Assembly: GCF_005795905.1 (NCBI RefSeq)
Contig: NZ_VAWE01000001.1
Location: forward strand, 4,577,001-4,641,000
From: Streptomyces marianii
GTDB lineage: Bacteria; Actinomycetota; Actinomycetes; Streptomycetales; Streptomycetaceae
Length of the DNA: 64,000 nt
Direction: 5' to 3'
Position 1 is the stretch's first letter; each line of letters begins with the position of its first letter. This document shows positions 50,601-61,186 of the stretch, one piece after another. The translations under genes were made by a program, and so were the position numbers. The notes beneath the pieces were generated by a model that saw only the letters and a program-made list of their open reading frames with translations, made no database searches and was not told the origin of the DNA.

Positions 50601-53600
50601 TGCGCGGTCAGCGCAGGACGTCGACCACCGATGCCGAAGGCGGACTGACCACGTACGCGTACGACACCGGCGGTTTCCTGAACACCGTGACCGACCCCAA
50701 CGGGCACTCCACGATCACCGGCCACGACGCCCGCGGCAACACCGTCTCGCGGACGACCTGCCGGGACGCGGACTCCTGCTGGACGTCGTTCACCGAGTAC
50801 TACCTGAACTCTGCCGATCCCCTGGACCCACGCAACGACAAACCGGTCGCGGTGCGGGACGCGCGCTCCAGCAAGCCGGCCGACGACCGCTACAAGACGA
50901 CGATCACATACACGTCCCTGGGCCTGCCCGCGGCAACGACGCTCGCCGACGGACGTACCACCACCACCGCGTACACCACCGGCGCGGAGGCCGCCGTGGG
51001 CGGCGGGACGACACCTGCGGGGCTGGTGGCGACCGAGACCACGCCCGGCGGGGCCGTGACCGCGTATCGGTACGATGCCAAGGGCGATCTGGCGCAGACC
51101 ACGTCCGCGTCGGGTCTGGTGACGATGTACGGTTACGACGGCCTGGGGCGCAAGACCAGCGAGACGCAGGTCTCCGATGCGTTCCCGAACGGTGTGACCA
51201 CCACCTACACCTACGACAGCCTGTCGAAACTGGTCTCCGAGACCGGGGCAGGTTTGAAGAACGAGATCACCGGGACCACGCACACAGCCAAGATCACCCG
51301 TACGTTCGACGAGGACGGGAACGTCCTTACCGAGGTGATGGAGGACACCAGCGGTGGCGACCCCAAGTCCACCACCACGTACCACTATGACCAGCACGGC
51401 CGCAACGACACCGTGACCGACGGCGAAGGCAGTGTCACCGCCTACGGCTATGACACCCTGGGCCGGCTGGCCAAGGAGACGGACGCGCTCGGCAACGAGC
51501 AGACCTACTCGTACACCGCTCTGGGCAACCTCGCCGAGACTGTCCTGAGGGACTGGACCGGCGATCCGTCCGGGCAGGTCCGGGACCTCGTCCTGGAGTC
51601 GAACGCCTACGACCCCGCGGGCCGGCTGGCGTCCACGACCGACGCCATGGGCGCCACCACGGCGTACACCTACTTCGACGACGGCCTTCCCGCCACCACG
51701 ACCGCCAAGCAGGTCTCGCAGTCGGACGGCACCCGCCGGGACATCGTCCTGGAGGCCAACACCTATGACGGAGCCGGGCACCTGACCCGGCAGGTCACCG
51801 GCGGCGGCACCACGACCCAGGTCCACACCGTGGACGCCACGGGCCGGGTCGAGCGGACCGTGCTCGACCCCACCGGGCTGAACCGCCGGACGGACTACCT
51901 CTACGACGCCGACGACCACGTCACGGAGGAGGCCCAGTGGATCACCGACACCAAGAAGCGCACCGAACGGTTCACGTACGACAAGGCCGGCAACGTGCTC
52001 ACCGCAGCCCTGAGCGACGGTGCGTCCACGCACACCACGCGGCACACCTACGACGAGCGCGGCCTGCAGTTGAGCACGGTCGGCCCGCGAGGCACCGTGA
52101 CGGGTGCTGATCCGGCGGCCTTCACCACGTCATTCCGCTACGACGCGCTCGGCCGGCTCGTGGAACGGACCGCGCCGCCGGTCGCGGCCGAGAAGTACCC
52201 CGGCACCGCGCAGACCGTCCGACCGGTGGCCGCTGTGGGTTACAACACCTTCAGTGACGCGACCGACCTCCGCGACGAGAACGGCGAGGTCACCCGCTCC
52301 CAGTTCGACAAGCTGGGCAGGGCCACGGCCGTCACGCTCCCCGCGTACACCCCACCGGGCGCAACCACCCCCATTTCGGCGGTCGCCCGGCTCGACTACG
52401 ACGCACTCGGCCGGACGACCGGCAGCACCGACCCGCTCGGACGCGTCACGAGGTTCGCATACGACCAGCTCGACAACCTCGTGCAGCAGACCGACCCGGC
52501 GCCGGGCGCCCCCACCGGACTCCAGGAACCCAGCCCCTTCTCGGGCACCTCCATCGCCCTCGACGGTGGCGGTATCACCCGCTACACCTGGACCCCCACC
52601 GGGCTCCAGCTCTCGGCCACCACCCCCACCGGGGCGCGGACCGAGGCCACCTGGGACGAATTGGGGCGGCAGCTCACCGCCACGACCGTCGAGCGCTACC
52701 CGTCGCTCCAGAATCTGACCTCCCGCTACACCTGGGACGATGCGGGCAACCAGATCGTCGCGACCACGCCCGCGGGACGCATGTCCACGGCCGTGTACAA
52801 CAAGGCCGGGGAGCCGGTGAGCACGACCGAGCCGGGTGGCGGTGTCACCACGTTCGCGTACGACGGCCTCGGCCGCGTGATCGAGACGACCGATCCCACC
52901 AGGCGCAAGAGCACGGTCGCCTTCGATGCGCTGGACAACGTCACGGAGGCCGCGGACCACGGCACGGGGACGACCGTCCTCCGCTCGGCCAAGGCGACCT
53001 ACGACGCCGAAGGCAACCAGCTCACCGCGACATCCCCGACCGGCGGTCACACCGAGTTCGGCTACGACGCGCTGGGTCGGATGACCACGCAGAAGGAGAA
53101 GGTCTCCGGCACCCGCACGATCACGACGAGCTTCGGCTACGACACGGCGGGGAACCGGACCCGGTTCACCGACGGCCGGGCCATGGCCACGTACTACACC
53201 TTCAACTCCTGGGGTCTGCCGGAGTCGACGATCGAACCCGCGACCACGCAGCACTGGAACGAAGACGTGCGCACCTGGACCACGGTCTACGACGCCGCGG
53301 GACAGCCGGTCACCGAACGGCTCCCGGGCGACGTCATCCGTCAGCGTACGTATGACGGGCTGGGTCGACTCGTCAAGGAGTCCGGTTCTGGCACGGCGGT
53401 TTCGACGCGGCCCCGCAGTCTGTCGTACGACCTGGACGGGCGCCTGACCGCCGTGGGCACGGACGCCGTCTCGGGCAGCAACACCTACACCTACAACGAC
53501 CGGGGACAACTGCTCAGCACCCAAGGACCGGCGGGCCAGTCCCGGTACGACTACGACGCCGACGGAAGCATGACGTCCCGCACGGACGCCGCGGGTTCCG

Positions 53601-55846
53601 CGTCCTTCGGCTACGACGAGTCCGGTCGGCTCGACTGGGCGAACGACCCGCTGAGCGGCACCCAGATATGGTTCGACTTCGACGCGGCAGGCCGACCGAG
53701 GCTGGAGCAGTACGCCCGGCCGGACAAGGACGGGCTGTACACCGTCGGCGCGAAGCGCTCGTTCGGCTACGACAGCCTCGGACGCCTGACGACGGACACC
53801 GTCGCCCGCACCAGCGGCGGCACGGAGGTCACCGGCATCACGTACGCCTACGACCTGGCTGACCGGCTGGTGAACAAGACCACCACCGGCACGGCGGGCG
53901 CCGGCACGCACACCTACACCTACGACCTGATCGGCCGTACGACCTCCTGGACCAGCGGATCCGCCACCGTCCCCTACGAATGGGACGACGCGGGCAACCT
54001 GACCAAGAAGGGCGACATCACCGGAACCTACGACTCACGCAACCGGCTGGTCACCTGGGGCCAGGACACCTTCGCCTACAGCGCCCGGGGCACCGAGAAA
54101 CTCATCACCGAAGGCGACGGCTCCACCCGGACCATCAACTCCGACGCCTTCGAGCGGACCACCGACAACGGCACGAGCACCTTCACCTACGACTCGCTCG
54201 ACCGTGTGATGACCCACAACGGCACGGCCTTCACCTACGACGGCGGCTCCAACAGCCTGGTCAGCGACACCACCACGACCTACACCCGCCGCCCGGACGG
54301 TTCCCTCTTGTCCAGTGCCACGACCGGCACCCCGAACACGGCCCGACTGTCGATCACGGACCGGCACACCGACCTCGTGGCGAGCCTCAGCCCCGACGGC
54401 ACGACCCTGGCGGGCTCCCGCGCCTACGATCCCTTCGGCACCGTCACCGCGGCCGACGGCAACAACCCCGCGGTCGGCTACCAGTCCGGCTGGACCGACA
54501 CCGGCACGGGCGAGGTGAACATGGCCGCGCGCTGGTACCAACCCGGCACCGGCGGCTTCACCTCCCGCGACACCTGGCAACTCGACCCCACCCCCTCAGG
54601 CCAGGCCAACCGCTACGCATACGCCGGCGGCGAGCCGCTCAACGGCACCGACCCGACCGGCCACTTGTGCGTTTGCGGGCGCGGGTACGGGGGCTTCGGG
54701 ACAGCCAGCTCCAGCATGGGCGGCGTGCGCGGCGGAGGATACCGCGGGACGGCGCCCGCCAGGTCGCAGGCCAAGTCGCGGCCGAAGGCCAGAACCGCCA
54801 CATCGACCCGCTCCCAGAGCTGGGACTCGTGCAACCGGAACCGCTGCGGAAACAACCGCACCACCCCGACCAGGAGGCCCGCAACGTCGTCGCGTCCCGC
54901 GACCAGGGCCACCACATCGCGAACATGGAGCAACCGGTCTGGATCGAGCAGGTGCACCTACGGCACCTGCGGCAGAAACCCAACGACACGCCCCACCCCC
55001 AACCGCGGCACGCACACCTCGGGCAGCGGCCGGCCGTCAACCCCCACCCGCCCGAGCAAACCACCGACCCCACAAAACCCCAACCGCGGCAAACACCCCC
55101 AACCCGCACCCACCCGCCCCGCACCGAAACCGAGGGTGGACGTAGCGGCGACCACTCGACAGGCCCTCGACACTGCGCTTGTCTACGACCGCGCACTGTT
55201 CATCGAGATGGCTTCTCACTCCAGCGGCCGGTACACGCCTGCAGACCAGGCTGGTCTGGAACTGCTGCAAGATATGTTTCCGGAACATCAGCTAGATCCG
55301 GACCTGGGCTACGGCACGTCAGGTGCAGATCCTCATGCAAAGCGCACTCGTAATTCATGTTCACGGGATCTTCCGTCCAAGGATCCGTCGTTTTTCTACT
55401 CTCCGATGACTCGTTTCGGTCCTGATCCAGAAGACTGCCGCGCCACCGGAGCCGTGGCGCATCTCGACGCCTTTGACTTGCGACCTTGGAGGCTCGACCC
55501 GAAGTGGAAGCCGGCGGGCTACAACGACCTGCCGGCAAGCAATCGTGCCGCATTGCACCTGATTGCCAATCAGATGGGTGGTGCACGGGACACCTTGCGC
55601 AATTTTGTGGCTGGCTATCAGGATCCTGCGAACTCGCCACACATGCGTGGCCTGGAGAACAAAATCACCCGGGCGATCAAGGATGGCGAGATGGTGACTC
55701 TAGGCGTCCTTCCTGTCTATGGCGGTACGAACCCTGCCATACCCAACGAAATTAAAATGTACGCAGTGGGCAATAAAGGGTATCGTCTTGCCTGTACGGT
55801 CCACAATCGACCGGCTGGTGGATACTCCTGTTCCGAAGGGCCATGA
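47603..55846 (+). CDS. Rhs/YD-repeat polymorphic toxin, 5'-truncated, with nuclease C-terminus
   Basis: The open frame covers about 2747 codons. It starts abruptly at [20 protein letters not shown] without a signal peptide or ribosome binding site, so the front is missing. Three LamG-like domains lie at about 48295-48950, 49130-49800 and 49850-50510 (each with YWRLGE or FWRLDE, then VELWF or LELWF and an EWHH or AWHH motif). YD repeats follow to about 54500. The Rhs core ends [20 protein letters not shown] ... LNGTDPTGH at 54660. A Pro/Thr/Arg linker leads to a tip domain with [32 protein letters not shown] and VLPVYGG, matching DNA/RNA non-specific endonuclease (Endonuclease_NS_2-like) toxins. 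A SUKH gene follows after one base. Secretion is doubtful without the N-terminus. Confidence 0.88.
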   Translation: MVTAHLGGDDGREFSARAGNYATSATDAAIPTVGPELAVRRTYNSLDPRTDTGFGTGWASRWDMRLREEVQTNTILVTLDSGSRIRFGINPDGTYAGPSGSTTTLKREVEGWVLRERSGTTYHFTSNGLVSQVKDAAGRAQTLRYRDEDGGPLESVTDVLSGRSLNFTWTGDHITSVATSAIGPTVPGLAWTYHYTGVSLTKVCSPASPTACTVYTYEDGSLYRSMVMDENPVAYWRLGEQEGSTGASQAPSRTGLNDAAYRDVLLGQPGAIAGTSDTAAGFDGTDSSAEIPENTLRTSTFLSVELWFKTTKPGVLLGFQGGDIDAGQPEYASPIAIDTAGRLRAQFEITGQPVTPMVSSKTVTDGAWHHVVLSGAGTTQTLYLDGAVVGSLTGPIDHYGKANAYLGAGWSSPAWDGQAAGVRHFDGTLDEAAVYHHALDAATVAAHYAARAKTPRMTKVVLPSGRTHATVAYDTASGRVTSTTDANGGVWKVSDPTYSSGSAAYQDAVMAQSPAGYWRLGERSGAQAVSVTGDGMDGSYRDGVNLGSPGVFADGDNTSIDLDGTEGAVNVPSDPLETTSTMSLELWFRTSKPESVLFGFQNSELGQTPTSITPALLIDRGGKLRGQLDKSQAGTTIASTTVVTDNEWHHVLLTGYSGGQAMYLDGVRVGTLPNPIKPITLPNAYLGGGYTTTPWDGQLAGTKYFSGQIDEAALYTTALGVGSAGQHYRARTALISGDGPHYRGAVTGDAPAGFWRLDEPEGATQAVSESAANDGAGTYTNATLATTGIFGVEDGHAAQFTGTGHIAVPSSLVTESTDVAVELWFRTTKQGVLLGLQNAPIGSTPTDARPVLNVGADGMLRGQFWTADQPNGATPMKSAVTVTDNEWHHAVLSASGSSQALYLDGIKVGTLNRAARHMPGVYAYLGAGYANTAWMGVTTAGTYRFTGQLDEVAVYQHGLTEDQVGAHYRARTRTSASGLASSIVVTDPAGHEVTTTYDALRGQRRTSTTDAEGGLTTYAYDTGGFLNTVTDPNGHSTITGHDARGNTVSRTTCRDADSCWTSFTEYYLNSADPLDPRNDKPVAVRDARSSKPADDRYKTTITYTSLGLPAATTLADGRTTTTAYTTGAEAAVGGGTTPAGLVATETTPGGAVTAYRYDAKGDLAQTTSASGLVTMYGYDGLGRKTSETQVSDAFPNGVTTTYTYDSLSKLVSETGAGLKNEITGTTHTAKITRTFDEDGNVLTEVMEDTSGGDPKSTTTYHYDQHGRNDTVTDGEGSVTAYGYDTLGRLAKETDALGNEQTYSYTALGNLAETVLRDWTGDPSGQVRDLVLESNAYDPAGRLASTTDAMGATTAYTYFDDGLPATTTAKQVSQSDGTRRDIVLEANTYDGAGHLTRQVTGGGTTTQVHTVDATGRVERTVLDPTGLNRRTDYLYDADDHVTEEAQWITDTKKRTERFTYDKAGNVLTAALSDGASTHTTRHTYDERGLQLSTVGPRGTVTGADPAAFTTSFRYDALGRLVERTAPPVAAEKYPGTAQTVRPVAAVGYNTFSDATDLRDENGEVTRSQFDKLGRATAVTLPAYTPPGATTPISAVARLDYDALGRTTGSTDPLGRVTRFAYDQLDNLVQQTDPAPGAPTGLQEPSPFSGTSIALDGGGITRYTWTPTGLQLSATTPTGARTEATWDELGRQLTATTVERYPSLQNLTSRYTWDDAGNQIVATTPAGRMSTAVYNKAGEPVSTTEPGGGVTTFAYDGLGRVIETTDPTRRKSTVAFDALDNVTEAADHGTGTTVLRSAKATYDAEGNQLTATSPTGGHTEFGYDALGRMTTQKEKVSGTRTITTSFGYDTAGNRTRFTDGRAMATYYTFNSWGLPESTIEPATTQHWNEDVRTWTTVYDAAGQPVTERLPGDVIRQRTYDGLGRLVKESGSGTAVSTRPRSLSYDLDGRLTAVGTDAVSGSNTYTYNDRGQLLSTQGPAGQSRYDYDADGSMTSRTDAAGSASFGYDESGRLDWANDPLSGTQIWFDFDAAGRPRLEQYARPDKDGLYTVGAKRSFGYDSLGRLTTDTVARTSGGTEVTGITYAYDLADRLVNKTTTGTAGAGTHTYTYDLIGRTTSWTSGSATVPYEWDDAGNLTKKGDITGTYDSRNRLVTWGQDTFAYSARGTEKLITEGDGSTRTINSDAFERTTDNGTSTFTYDSLDRVMTHNGTAFTYDGGSNSLVSDTTTTYTRRPDGSLLSSATTGTPNTARLSITDRHTDLVASLSPDGTTLAGSRAYDPFGTVTAADGNNPAVGYQSGWTDTGTGEVNMAARWYQPGTGGFTSRDTWQLDPTPSGQANRYAYAGGEPLNGTDPTGHLCVCGRGYGGFGTASSSMGGVRGGGYRGTAPARSQAKSRPKARTATSTRSQSWDSCNRNRCGNNRTTPTRRPATSSRPATRATTSRTWSNRSGSSRCTYGTCGRNPTTRPTPNRGTHTSGSGRPSTPTRPSKPPTPQNPNRGKHPQPAPTRPAPKPRVDVAATTRQALDTALVYDRALFIEMASHSSGRYTPADQAGLELLQDMFPEHQLDPDLGYGTSGADPHAKRTRNSCSRDLPSKDPSFFYSPMTRFGPDPEDCRATGAVAHLDAFDLRPWRLDPKWKPAGYNDLPASNRAALHLIANQMGGARDTLRNFVAGYQDPANSPHMRGLENKITRAIKDGEMVTLGVLPVYGGTNPAIPNEIKMYAVGNKGYRLACTVHNRPAGGYSCSEGP

Positions 55847-55847
55847 C

Positions 55848-56375
55848 ATGATGATCGATAGCTTTCGCGAGATGCTGGGAAGACCTCAAGTGAACGGGGA
55901 TCCCCTTAGTGATTGGAGGGATTTCGAAAGTCGACACGGTGTGAAACTTCCCGCAGATTACAAGGAATTCGTTTCGGCTTATGGTCCTGGATGTGTGAGT
56001 GGGCAGCTAATGTTGTTCCATCCGAGAGTAAATCCGGGCCATGAAAGTCTTCCTTTGGGTGACCTTGTGGAACATGTCGCCAATGCTTATCCTTTGTTGG
56101 CTCAGGAGAGTCCGGAGATGTATCCCTATGCGATTCACCCGCAACAGGGTGGTGGATTTCCTGTAGCCAGGTCAATGTCCGGGAACCACGTATTTCTGCT
56201 GCCTCCCGATGAGGTTTCGTGTGGCTCTAGGGTCCTAGTTGACATGGGGAGTTGGTTTGTCTTTGATTTGACTTTTACCGACTTTCTGTGGGCTGCACTT
56301 CAGGGAGAGCTCTCGGTGCCGCTAATCGACGCGGATCCTGGCTTTGAGTCGATGGGTACGGTGGTAGCCGCATAG
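55848..56375 (+). CDS. SUKH (SMI1/KNR4) immunity protein 1
   Basis: This 175-residue protein starts at ATG 55848, one base after the toxin stop. It has SUKH features: DWRDFESRHGVKLPADYKEF (the L-P-x-D-Y-K signature), VSAYGPGCVSGQLMLFHP, GGGFPVARSMSGNHVFLL, and a C-terminal LTFTDFLWAALQGELSVPL. SUKH proteins bind and neutralise nuclease toxins encoded next to them. The position makes it the immunity partner of the Rhs nuclease. Confidence 0.88.
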   Translation: MMIDSFREMLGRPQVNGDPLSDWRDFESRHGVKLPADYKEFVSAYGPGCVSGQLMLFHPRVNPGHESLPLGDLVEHVANAYPLLAQESPEMYPYAIHPQQGGGFPVARSMSGNHVFLLPPDEVSCGSRVLVDMGSWFVFDLTFTDFLWAALQGELSVPLIDADPGFESMGTVVAA

Positions 56376-56489
56376 TCCTAAAATCGGCCGGGAGGGCGCT
56401 TAGGCATCTGCGGACGGAATTTGCTTTCAGATGCAACATCGATAGCAATGCTGCCACGCATATATAGCGTCCTGAGTCGGAGAAAGGCG

Positions 56490-56600
56490 GGCTATCAGTG
56501 CCGTGCCGCCGGGGTGTACGGCCTGCTGGACATAACTGACTACAACAAGGGGCGAAAGAACCCGGGAACAAACACCAACAGTTCCACTCAGCCCCCGGGA
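56490..56600 (+). pseudogene. Possible start of an orphan toxin cassette, cut by an IS
   Basis: Just before the IS the plus strand reads CRAAGVYGLLDITDYNKGRK then NPGTNTNSSTQPPG, a linker-like sequence of the kind seen after Rhs cores. It has no start codon of its own. With the nuclease tail right of the IS (57932-58093) it probably formed one displaced toxin tip, now missing its middle. The rest of the gap 56376-56489 shows nothing further. Confidence 0.35.
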
Positions 56601-57931
56601 CAGGGCTGTTTCAAAGTCCGAGTGATGCTGCGAAGTCGCAGGTCACGGCGGCGTGACGACTGTCGGTCGACCCGTCTCGTACACAACGAAGCTCCGGTTG
56701 GAGTGGGTGACCTCTCAAGTCGCCCTGCCGAACCGGAGCTTCGATGTGCCGTCAGTCTGCCAGCGTCTGCCTGATCAAGTCGCCCTCGCGTCAGCACCGC
56801 GCACTGCCGGGACTGCCGCAGCGGCTGGCCACGCTGGCCGATCCGCGGCACCGGCGCGGGAAGCGTCACCCGTTCGTGAGCGTGCTGCTGATCGCGTGTT
56901 CGGCCGTGCTGAGCGGAGCGCGTTCGTTCGCCGCGATCGGCCAGTGGGCCAGGAATGCCCCGCAGGAGGCTCTCGCCCGGCTCGGTGCCCGCACCACCAG
57001 CGTGTTCGCCGTCCGCGTCGCGCCAAGCTCGGCGACCATCCGCCGGATCATCAACCGCACCTGTCCCGGCGGACTTGCCGACCTGCTCGGCGCCAACCCG
57101 GCCGGGTCCGACACCCTCGCGGTGGACGGCAAGAGCGCTCGCGGCTCCCGCCACGGTGACACCCCGGCCGCGCATCTGCTCGCCGCTATGACCGGTGACG
57201 GGCTGACCGTCACGCAACTGCGAGTCCCGGACAAGACGAATGAAATCACCTGCTTCGCCAGCCTGTTGGCACCGTTCGACCTGACCGGGGTGACCGTGAC
57301 CGCCGATGCCCTGCACGCCCAACGCGGCCACGCCCGCTTCCTCGTCGAGGACAAGAAGGCGCACTACGCGCTGTGCGTGAAAGAAGAACCAGGCCGGTCT
57401 CCACGAGCGGCTGCACACGCTGCCCTGGGGGAAGTGACCGCGAAGTTCTACGACCGCACCGAGGGGCACGGCCGCAAGGAGACCCGCGTGGTGCAGGTCC
57501 TGACCGTCGATGACCTCGACTTCCCGTACGCCGCACAGGTCGCCCGGTTCGTACGCCACCGCACCTGCCTGAAGACCGGCAGGCGCAGCCGCGAGACGGC
57601 GTACGTGATCACAGATCTGACCAGCCGGGAAGCCTCCCCTCAGCGGCTCGCGAAGATCATTCGTTCGCAGTGGGTCATCGAAAACCGGCTCCACTTCGTC
57701 CGCGACACCGCATTCCGCGAGGACGCCTCCAAGGCCCACACCGAGCACGGCCCGGAGAACATGGCCACCCTGCGCAGCTTCGCGATCAACTGCCTCCGTG
57801 CCGCCGGCCACCACAACATCGCCGCTGGACTCCGCGAGATGTCCTACGAGCCCTTCACCCGTCCCCTGACACTCCTCGGACCCCGCTGACCAGCACAGAC
57901 GCGCGAACAGCCAGACTTTGAAATCGCCCTG
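56601..57931 (+). mobile_element. Second ISAs1-family insertion sequence (1331 bp)
   Basis: The left end CAGGGCTGTTTCAAAGTCCG and the right end, read inward, CAGGGCGATTTCAAAGTCTG are inverted repeats. The flanks differ (GCCCCCGGGA before, GCGGGGAGTC after), so there is no target duplication. This suggests that adjacent DNA was deleted or rearranged after insertion. It is divergent from the ISAs1-family copy at 2427-3795. Confidence 0.85.
56744..57889 (+). CDS. ISAs1-family transposase
   Basis: This 381-residue protein has the N-terminal associated domain (LADPRHRRGKRHPFVSVLLI) and catalytic motifs TLAVDGKSARGSRHGD (first Asp), VTVTADALHAQRGHARFLVE (second Asp) and RSQWVIENRLHFVRDTAFRE (Glu region). 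The frame is intact. It is clearly the same family as the protein at 2556-3785 but shares only motif-level similarity with it by eye. Confidence 0.92.
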   Translation: MCRQSASVCLIKSPSRQHRALPGLPQRLATLADPRHRRGKRHPFVSVLLIACSAVLSGARSFAAIGQWARNAPQEALARLGARTTSVFAVRVAPSSATIRRIINRTCPGGLADLLGANPAGSDTLAVDGKSARGSRHGDTPAAHLLAAMTGDGLTVTQLRVPDKTNEITCFASLLAPFDLTGVTVTADALHAQRGHARFLVEDKKAHYALCVKEEPGRSPRAAAHAALGEVTAKFYDRTEGHGRKETRVVQVLTVDDLDFPYAAQVARFVRHRTCLKTGRRSRETAYVITDLTSREASPQRLAKIIRSQWVIENRLHFVRDTAFREDASKAHTEHGPENMATLRSFAINCLRAAGHHNIAAGLREMSYEPFTRPLTLLGPR

Positions 57932-58093
57932 GCGGGGAGTCAGTCCGTCCTCTATGCAATGGTCCCGGTTTACGGAAACCCCGGTCGGCCGTCGATTCCC
58001 ACAGAGCTGAGGATAAAGGCTGCCGGGCAACGCGGCTTTCATTTAGACTGCACATTGTTCAATACTGCCGCTGGTGGATATAAGTGCACATAA
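57932..58093 (+). pseudogene. C-terminal tail of a second nuclease toxin
   Basis: Directly after the IS one frame gives QSVLYAMVPVYGNPGRPSIP, LRIKAAGQRGFHL and CTLFNTAAGGYKCT, ending in TAA at 58091-58093. It aligns with the end of the Rhs toxin ([17 protein letters not shown], then GGYSCSEGP), so it is the tail of a homologous Endonuclease_NS_2-type tip. The catalytic part is gone. The next gene, a SUKH protein, begins 10 bases later, which preserves the toxin-immunity order. Confidence 0.7.
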
Positions 58094-58103
58094 GGAGACA
58101 CTG

Positions 58104-58931
58104 ATGGGGTTGGATAGGTTTATCGAATTTCTGGGACCTCCCAAGTTGAATTCTGACATGGAGGCAGATTGGTCGGAGTTTGAGGCGGGGAAGGGGCTCG
58201 CGCTGCCTCGTGACTACAAGGAATTCGTCTCATCGTACGGCCCGTGCGAGATCTACTCTGACCTCTGCGTGTCACACCCACGCGGCGCGGTGCTCAATCT
58301 CGGAGGTCTTATTGATCGCGTAATCTTCGAGTGTGACTCTCTCAGGAGAGGCTTTCCTGAGGACTATCCGTATCCGATCTTCCCGGAAGGTGGTGGAATA
58401 GTTCCAGTTGCGGAAACATCTACGGGAACCCAGGTGAATCTTCTTCCGCCGCATGGAGCGTGGAGCGACTGGACTGTAGTCGTCAACTGGCAGGGCTGGT
58501 GGTCGCACCATCCGTTTGGATTCACGGAATTCCTCTTCAGGGCTCTCAGTGGTGATTCGAGCATTTCTCTATTTGAAGAAGATGTCGCTCTGAGCGGAAA
58601 GCCCCCGTGCGTTTTGTACCTTGACCAGCAGCCCATCCAGGTTCCTGCGGGTGCGCCCCTGGAGGGCCGGGCGGGAAGCGTCGACGAGGTGGTGGCTGAG
58701 GGGCTGCTGACGCAGGTGGTCGCCCAGTATGGCCTACTGGTCGCTGCGGAGCGCCGGGCCGGGACTGATCCACAGCTGCTGGAAGAGCTGTTCGCCCTGC
58801 AGCAGGTTTGCGTACGGGACCGCGCGCGGCTGGCGGAAGCTGACGCCGCAGAAGTGACGCGCCTTGCTGTCCTCTACGCGGCCCGGCTGAAGGAACTGCA
58901 GGACTTGCAGGGGCGTGCGGGCCAGGTCTAG
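58104..58931 (+). CDS. SUKH (SMI1/KNR4) immunity protein 2, with helical extension
   Basis: This 275-residue protein starts at ATG 58104 behind AAGGAG. The SUKH domain covers residues 1-165: DWSEFEAGKGLALPRDYKEF, VSSYGPCEIYSDLCVSHP, GGGIVPVAETSTGTQVNLLP and PFGFTEFLFRALSGD. A further 100 residues are largely helical (VVAQYGLLVAAERRAGTDPQ, then LLEELFALQQVCVRDRARLA), which is unusual for the family. It sits after the truncated nuclease tail, so it was probably that toxin's immunity protein. Confidence 0.85.
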   Translation: MGLDRFIEFLGPPKLNSDMEADWSEFEAGKGLALPRDYKEFVSSYGPCEIYSDLCVSHPRGAVLNLGGLIDRVIFECDSLRRGFPEDYPYPIFPEGGGIVPVAETSTGTQVNLLPPHGAWSDWTVVVNWQGWWSHHPFGFTEFLFRALSGDSSISLFEEDVALSGKPPCVLYLDQQPIQVPAGAPLEGRAGSVDEVVAEGLLTQVVAQYGLLVAAERRAGTDPQLLEELFALQQVCVRDRARLAEADAAEVTRLAVLYAARLKELQDLQGRAGQV

Positions 58932-59046
58932 TAGTGCTTGGTCAGGTCGGTTGTAGTGGTGCGTGTCCTTTGGGCTGGGTGTGAATCGCCGACTTGTATG
59001 GGGGTAGCGGGACGCGGTCGGGTTGGCCGCTCGTAGCGTGCCGTAG

Positions 59047-59763
59047 GACGCCGGGTCGGCGACTCGTGAATCGCCTGGCGACGGCTGGAAGATCGTCGTC
59101 GGGACGCTGCAAATGCTTGAACTGGTCGACGGAGACGAGGGGTACACGCCGGACTCGCAGGAAGACTATGAAACGGCACCTGCGCAGGGGTCCGGCAGAA
59201 AGAAGCTCAGGCACAGAGGATGATGAAGACGAAAGTTGCACCGAGCATCTGAAGAAGACCAGGGCTGGGCGCAGCGTGTCGGGCATGGTGTGTTTCCGCG
59301 CCCCGAAGGGCGCGACCCAGGATCAGATCAATGAGTTGAAGGACCATATCGCAGCCATCAATGCGATCCCGTCATATTGGTCGGCGAAGGGGCGCGTGTC
59401 ACCGCGGAACGAGAACGCTGTTGGGCCCGACGGTATGGCCGATTCGCTTGAGAAGATCGCAGAGAAGATCAAGGCCAGGCATATTCGGGAAGTTGCCGGT
59501 ACCCCGTACCAGTACACCGGAAATGTGGCTGGACATCTCCCCGACACAACCTGGTCCGGGGAGCTCCATACTGCTGGCATCAGCAGGATGGCGTCGTCAA
59601 CTCCAAGGTCGGCCGCTATGCACTGAAGTACAACGTGGGGTACAAGCCGACTGGCTTCTACTATGCGGGAGTGGATGGTGATGCCGGTACGTACACTACT
59701 GAGCGTGTCAGTGGTTCAGTTTCGTCCGGCAGGTACGGCATGCCCGTAAGTTTAGAGTATCAC
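59047..59763 (+). pseudogene. Orphan Rhs toxin C-terminal fragment with two frameshifts
   Basis: Coding character moves between frames. The first part (GDGWKIVVGTLQMLELVDGD, YTPDSQEDYETAPAQGSG) runs to about 59215. The second (SGMVCFRAPKGATQDQINEL, GTPYQYTGNVAGHLPDTTWS) runs to about 59570. The third (YCWHQQDGVVNSKVGRYALK, VGYKPTGFYYAGVDGDAG) continues without a stop into the SUKH gene at 59764. The GHLPDTTW ... YCWHQQ ... GYKPT pattern resembles a toxin tip seen on Rhs proteins, but I cannot name its family. No start codon or core region is present, so it is a displaced toxin end. The gap 58932-59046 shows no gene. Confidence 0.55.
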
Positions 59764-60282
59764 ATGGAAATGCGCCGAGTGATCAGTGAGTTGATGGCCA
59801 GGAGGATCAACGAGTATCTGGCTGATCCGTCCGGGGCGTCTGCGATTCCCCGTATTTACCCTCCGGCCAGTCAGCAGGAGATCTCCCAACTGGAGGCGAC
59901 CGCAGGGCAGTTGCTGGATAGCTATTATCGGGAGTTCCTATCGGTGACAGACGGCATGGATGGCTTCTACCTGTCCCATTGTGTTCTAGGTTGCCGGAAC
60001 CGGTCCGGCGGTAGAGGGGCCGGTGTCCTCCAGTTCCGTGATGGGACGCGAGAAGACGGAACTCCTGCTGACGTAGGTCTGCCAGACGACGTCATGCTGT
60101 TTCCGGTTTCGGTGAATAGGGACGTCTCACAAGCGATCTTCATGATTGATTGTCCTGATGTACTGCCCGAGCGGATTTGGTGAGTAGGGGAAGGCGACAG
60201 CATGTTCTTCGGGAACTTTGCCGATTTGCTGGGGTACGCGATTGATTCCCGTTCGTATTCGCCCCGGGCAACGGTGGACTGA
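59764..60282 (+). pseudogene. SUKH-like immunity protein 3, interrupted by a premature stop
   Basis: From ATG 59764 the protein reads MEMRRVISELMARRINEYL, IYPPASQQEISQLEATAGQL, SYYREFLSVTDGMDGFYLSH and SQAIFMIDCPDVLPERIW, then TGA at 60181-60183. Past it the same frame continues VGEGDSMFFGNFADLLGYAI and stops at 60280-60282, the usual type of SUKH ending. A TGG to TGA change would explain the stop (W-W expected). Without the end the fold is probably incomplete. It shares a continuous frame with the toxin fragment upstream. Confidence 0.6.
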
Positions 60283-60497
60283 GCCGGATTCAGGCTGTGA
60301 CGAACTCGGGCGGAGTATTAGCCCCTTCGGTGCATGCAGGGGAGTCAACGGCGGCTCACCCGCACCCGCCGACGCGTCTGACTTCGCGTGGGCGGCGCCC
60401 TCTGTGAGGTCGCTGCGGCGTGACCTGCGACGTGTACTCCCGGCGCCGGCGGGCCATGTTGCCGAGTGTCGGAGCTTCCTTCTGAAATCTATGCGAG

Positions 60498-61028
60498 GTG
60501 ATTGATATACCGAGTGTGAGTGCTGGGGTGTTCGGTCTGCCGGAGAGATTCCGTCCCGCGAGCCCGGAGTCGTGGCGGGAGATCGAAGTCTGGGCTGGTC
60601 TTGAGCTTCCCCGTGACTACAAGCAGTTCGTGGACGGCTTTGGGGACGCTGTAGTCTTCGGGCATTTGTTCATCGCCCATCCGGAGGGGGTCGATCCTCT
60701 CTTGAAGGTGATGCAAGAGAACCGCCGGACCTTCCTCGCGGATGAAGAAGGAGCATCCGGCGCGGCCCCTGGCGAGAGTTCCGGGATCGGCAGATTTCTG
60801 CCATGGGCCTATCACGACTTCAATGGCGACATCTGTCTGCTGGTTCCCCCTTCGGCTGACAACCTCGATTGGGCTGTGGCTGTCTCGTTCCGGCAATGCC
60901 CGGAGGTGCAGATCTTCCCGGGGGGAGTCACAGAGTTCCTGCAGGCTCTGGCCCGGGATGAGTTCCCCCGCGGTTGGCCGCGCGTTGGGTTCGACTGGGC
61001 AAGTGCTGAGGGATCGCCGCTGATCTGA
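60498..61028 (+). CDS. SUKH (SMI1/KNR4) immunity protein 4
   Basis: This 176-residue protein starts at GTG 60498, or at GTG 60516 with better spacing to GAGG. Features are SWREIEVWAGLELPRDYKQF, VDGFGDAVVFGHLFIAHPEG, FLPWAYHDFNGDICLLVPPS and GVTEFLQALARDEFPRGWP. It is intact but has no recognisable toxin beside it; 60283-60497 upstream contains only sequence without a clear frame. It may protect against toxins of other strains (orphan immunity). Confidence 0.82.
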   Translation: MIDIPSVSAGVFGLPERFRPASPESWREIEVWAGLELPRDYKQFVDGFGDAVVFGHLFIAHPEGVDPLLKVMQENRRTFLADEEGASGAAPGESSGIGRFLPWAYHDFNGDICLLVPPSADNLDWAVAVSFRQCPEVQIFPGGVTEFLQALARDEFPRGWPRVGFDWASAEGSPLI

Positions 61029-61186
61029 GCGGGGTCAATCGGGTGACTGCCGTCCGTGACTGTGGCCGGAACGTAGTTAAATAGCTGCCGGGCTGGCTTC
61101 GTGTCCCTCCCTTTTCCGTTGCCTATGAGATGACGGCTCACCGGGACGGAAGCCGAAGCGGGTAGTGCGAGCTGCCCGAAGAGGTG

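Noticed and set aside
47459..52045. A 1528-codon open frame antisense to the Rhs gene
   Set aside because: It is the mirror of a very GC-rich repetitive coding frame. Its composition (Gly/Val/Arg-rich without domains) and lack of a ribosome binding site mark it as a shadow.
52130..53911. Another long antisense frame under the YD repeats
   Set aside because: Same reason: codon-position GC bias on the plus strand opens the complementary frame, and no motif is visible.
56653..57159. Alternative frames in the second ISAs1-family IS as a programmed-frameshift transposase
   Set aside because: The single intact 381-codon frame already carries all catalytic motifs, so no frameshift is needed.
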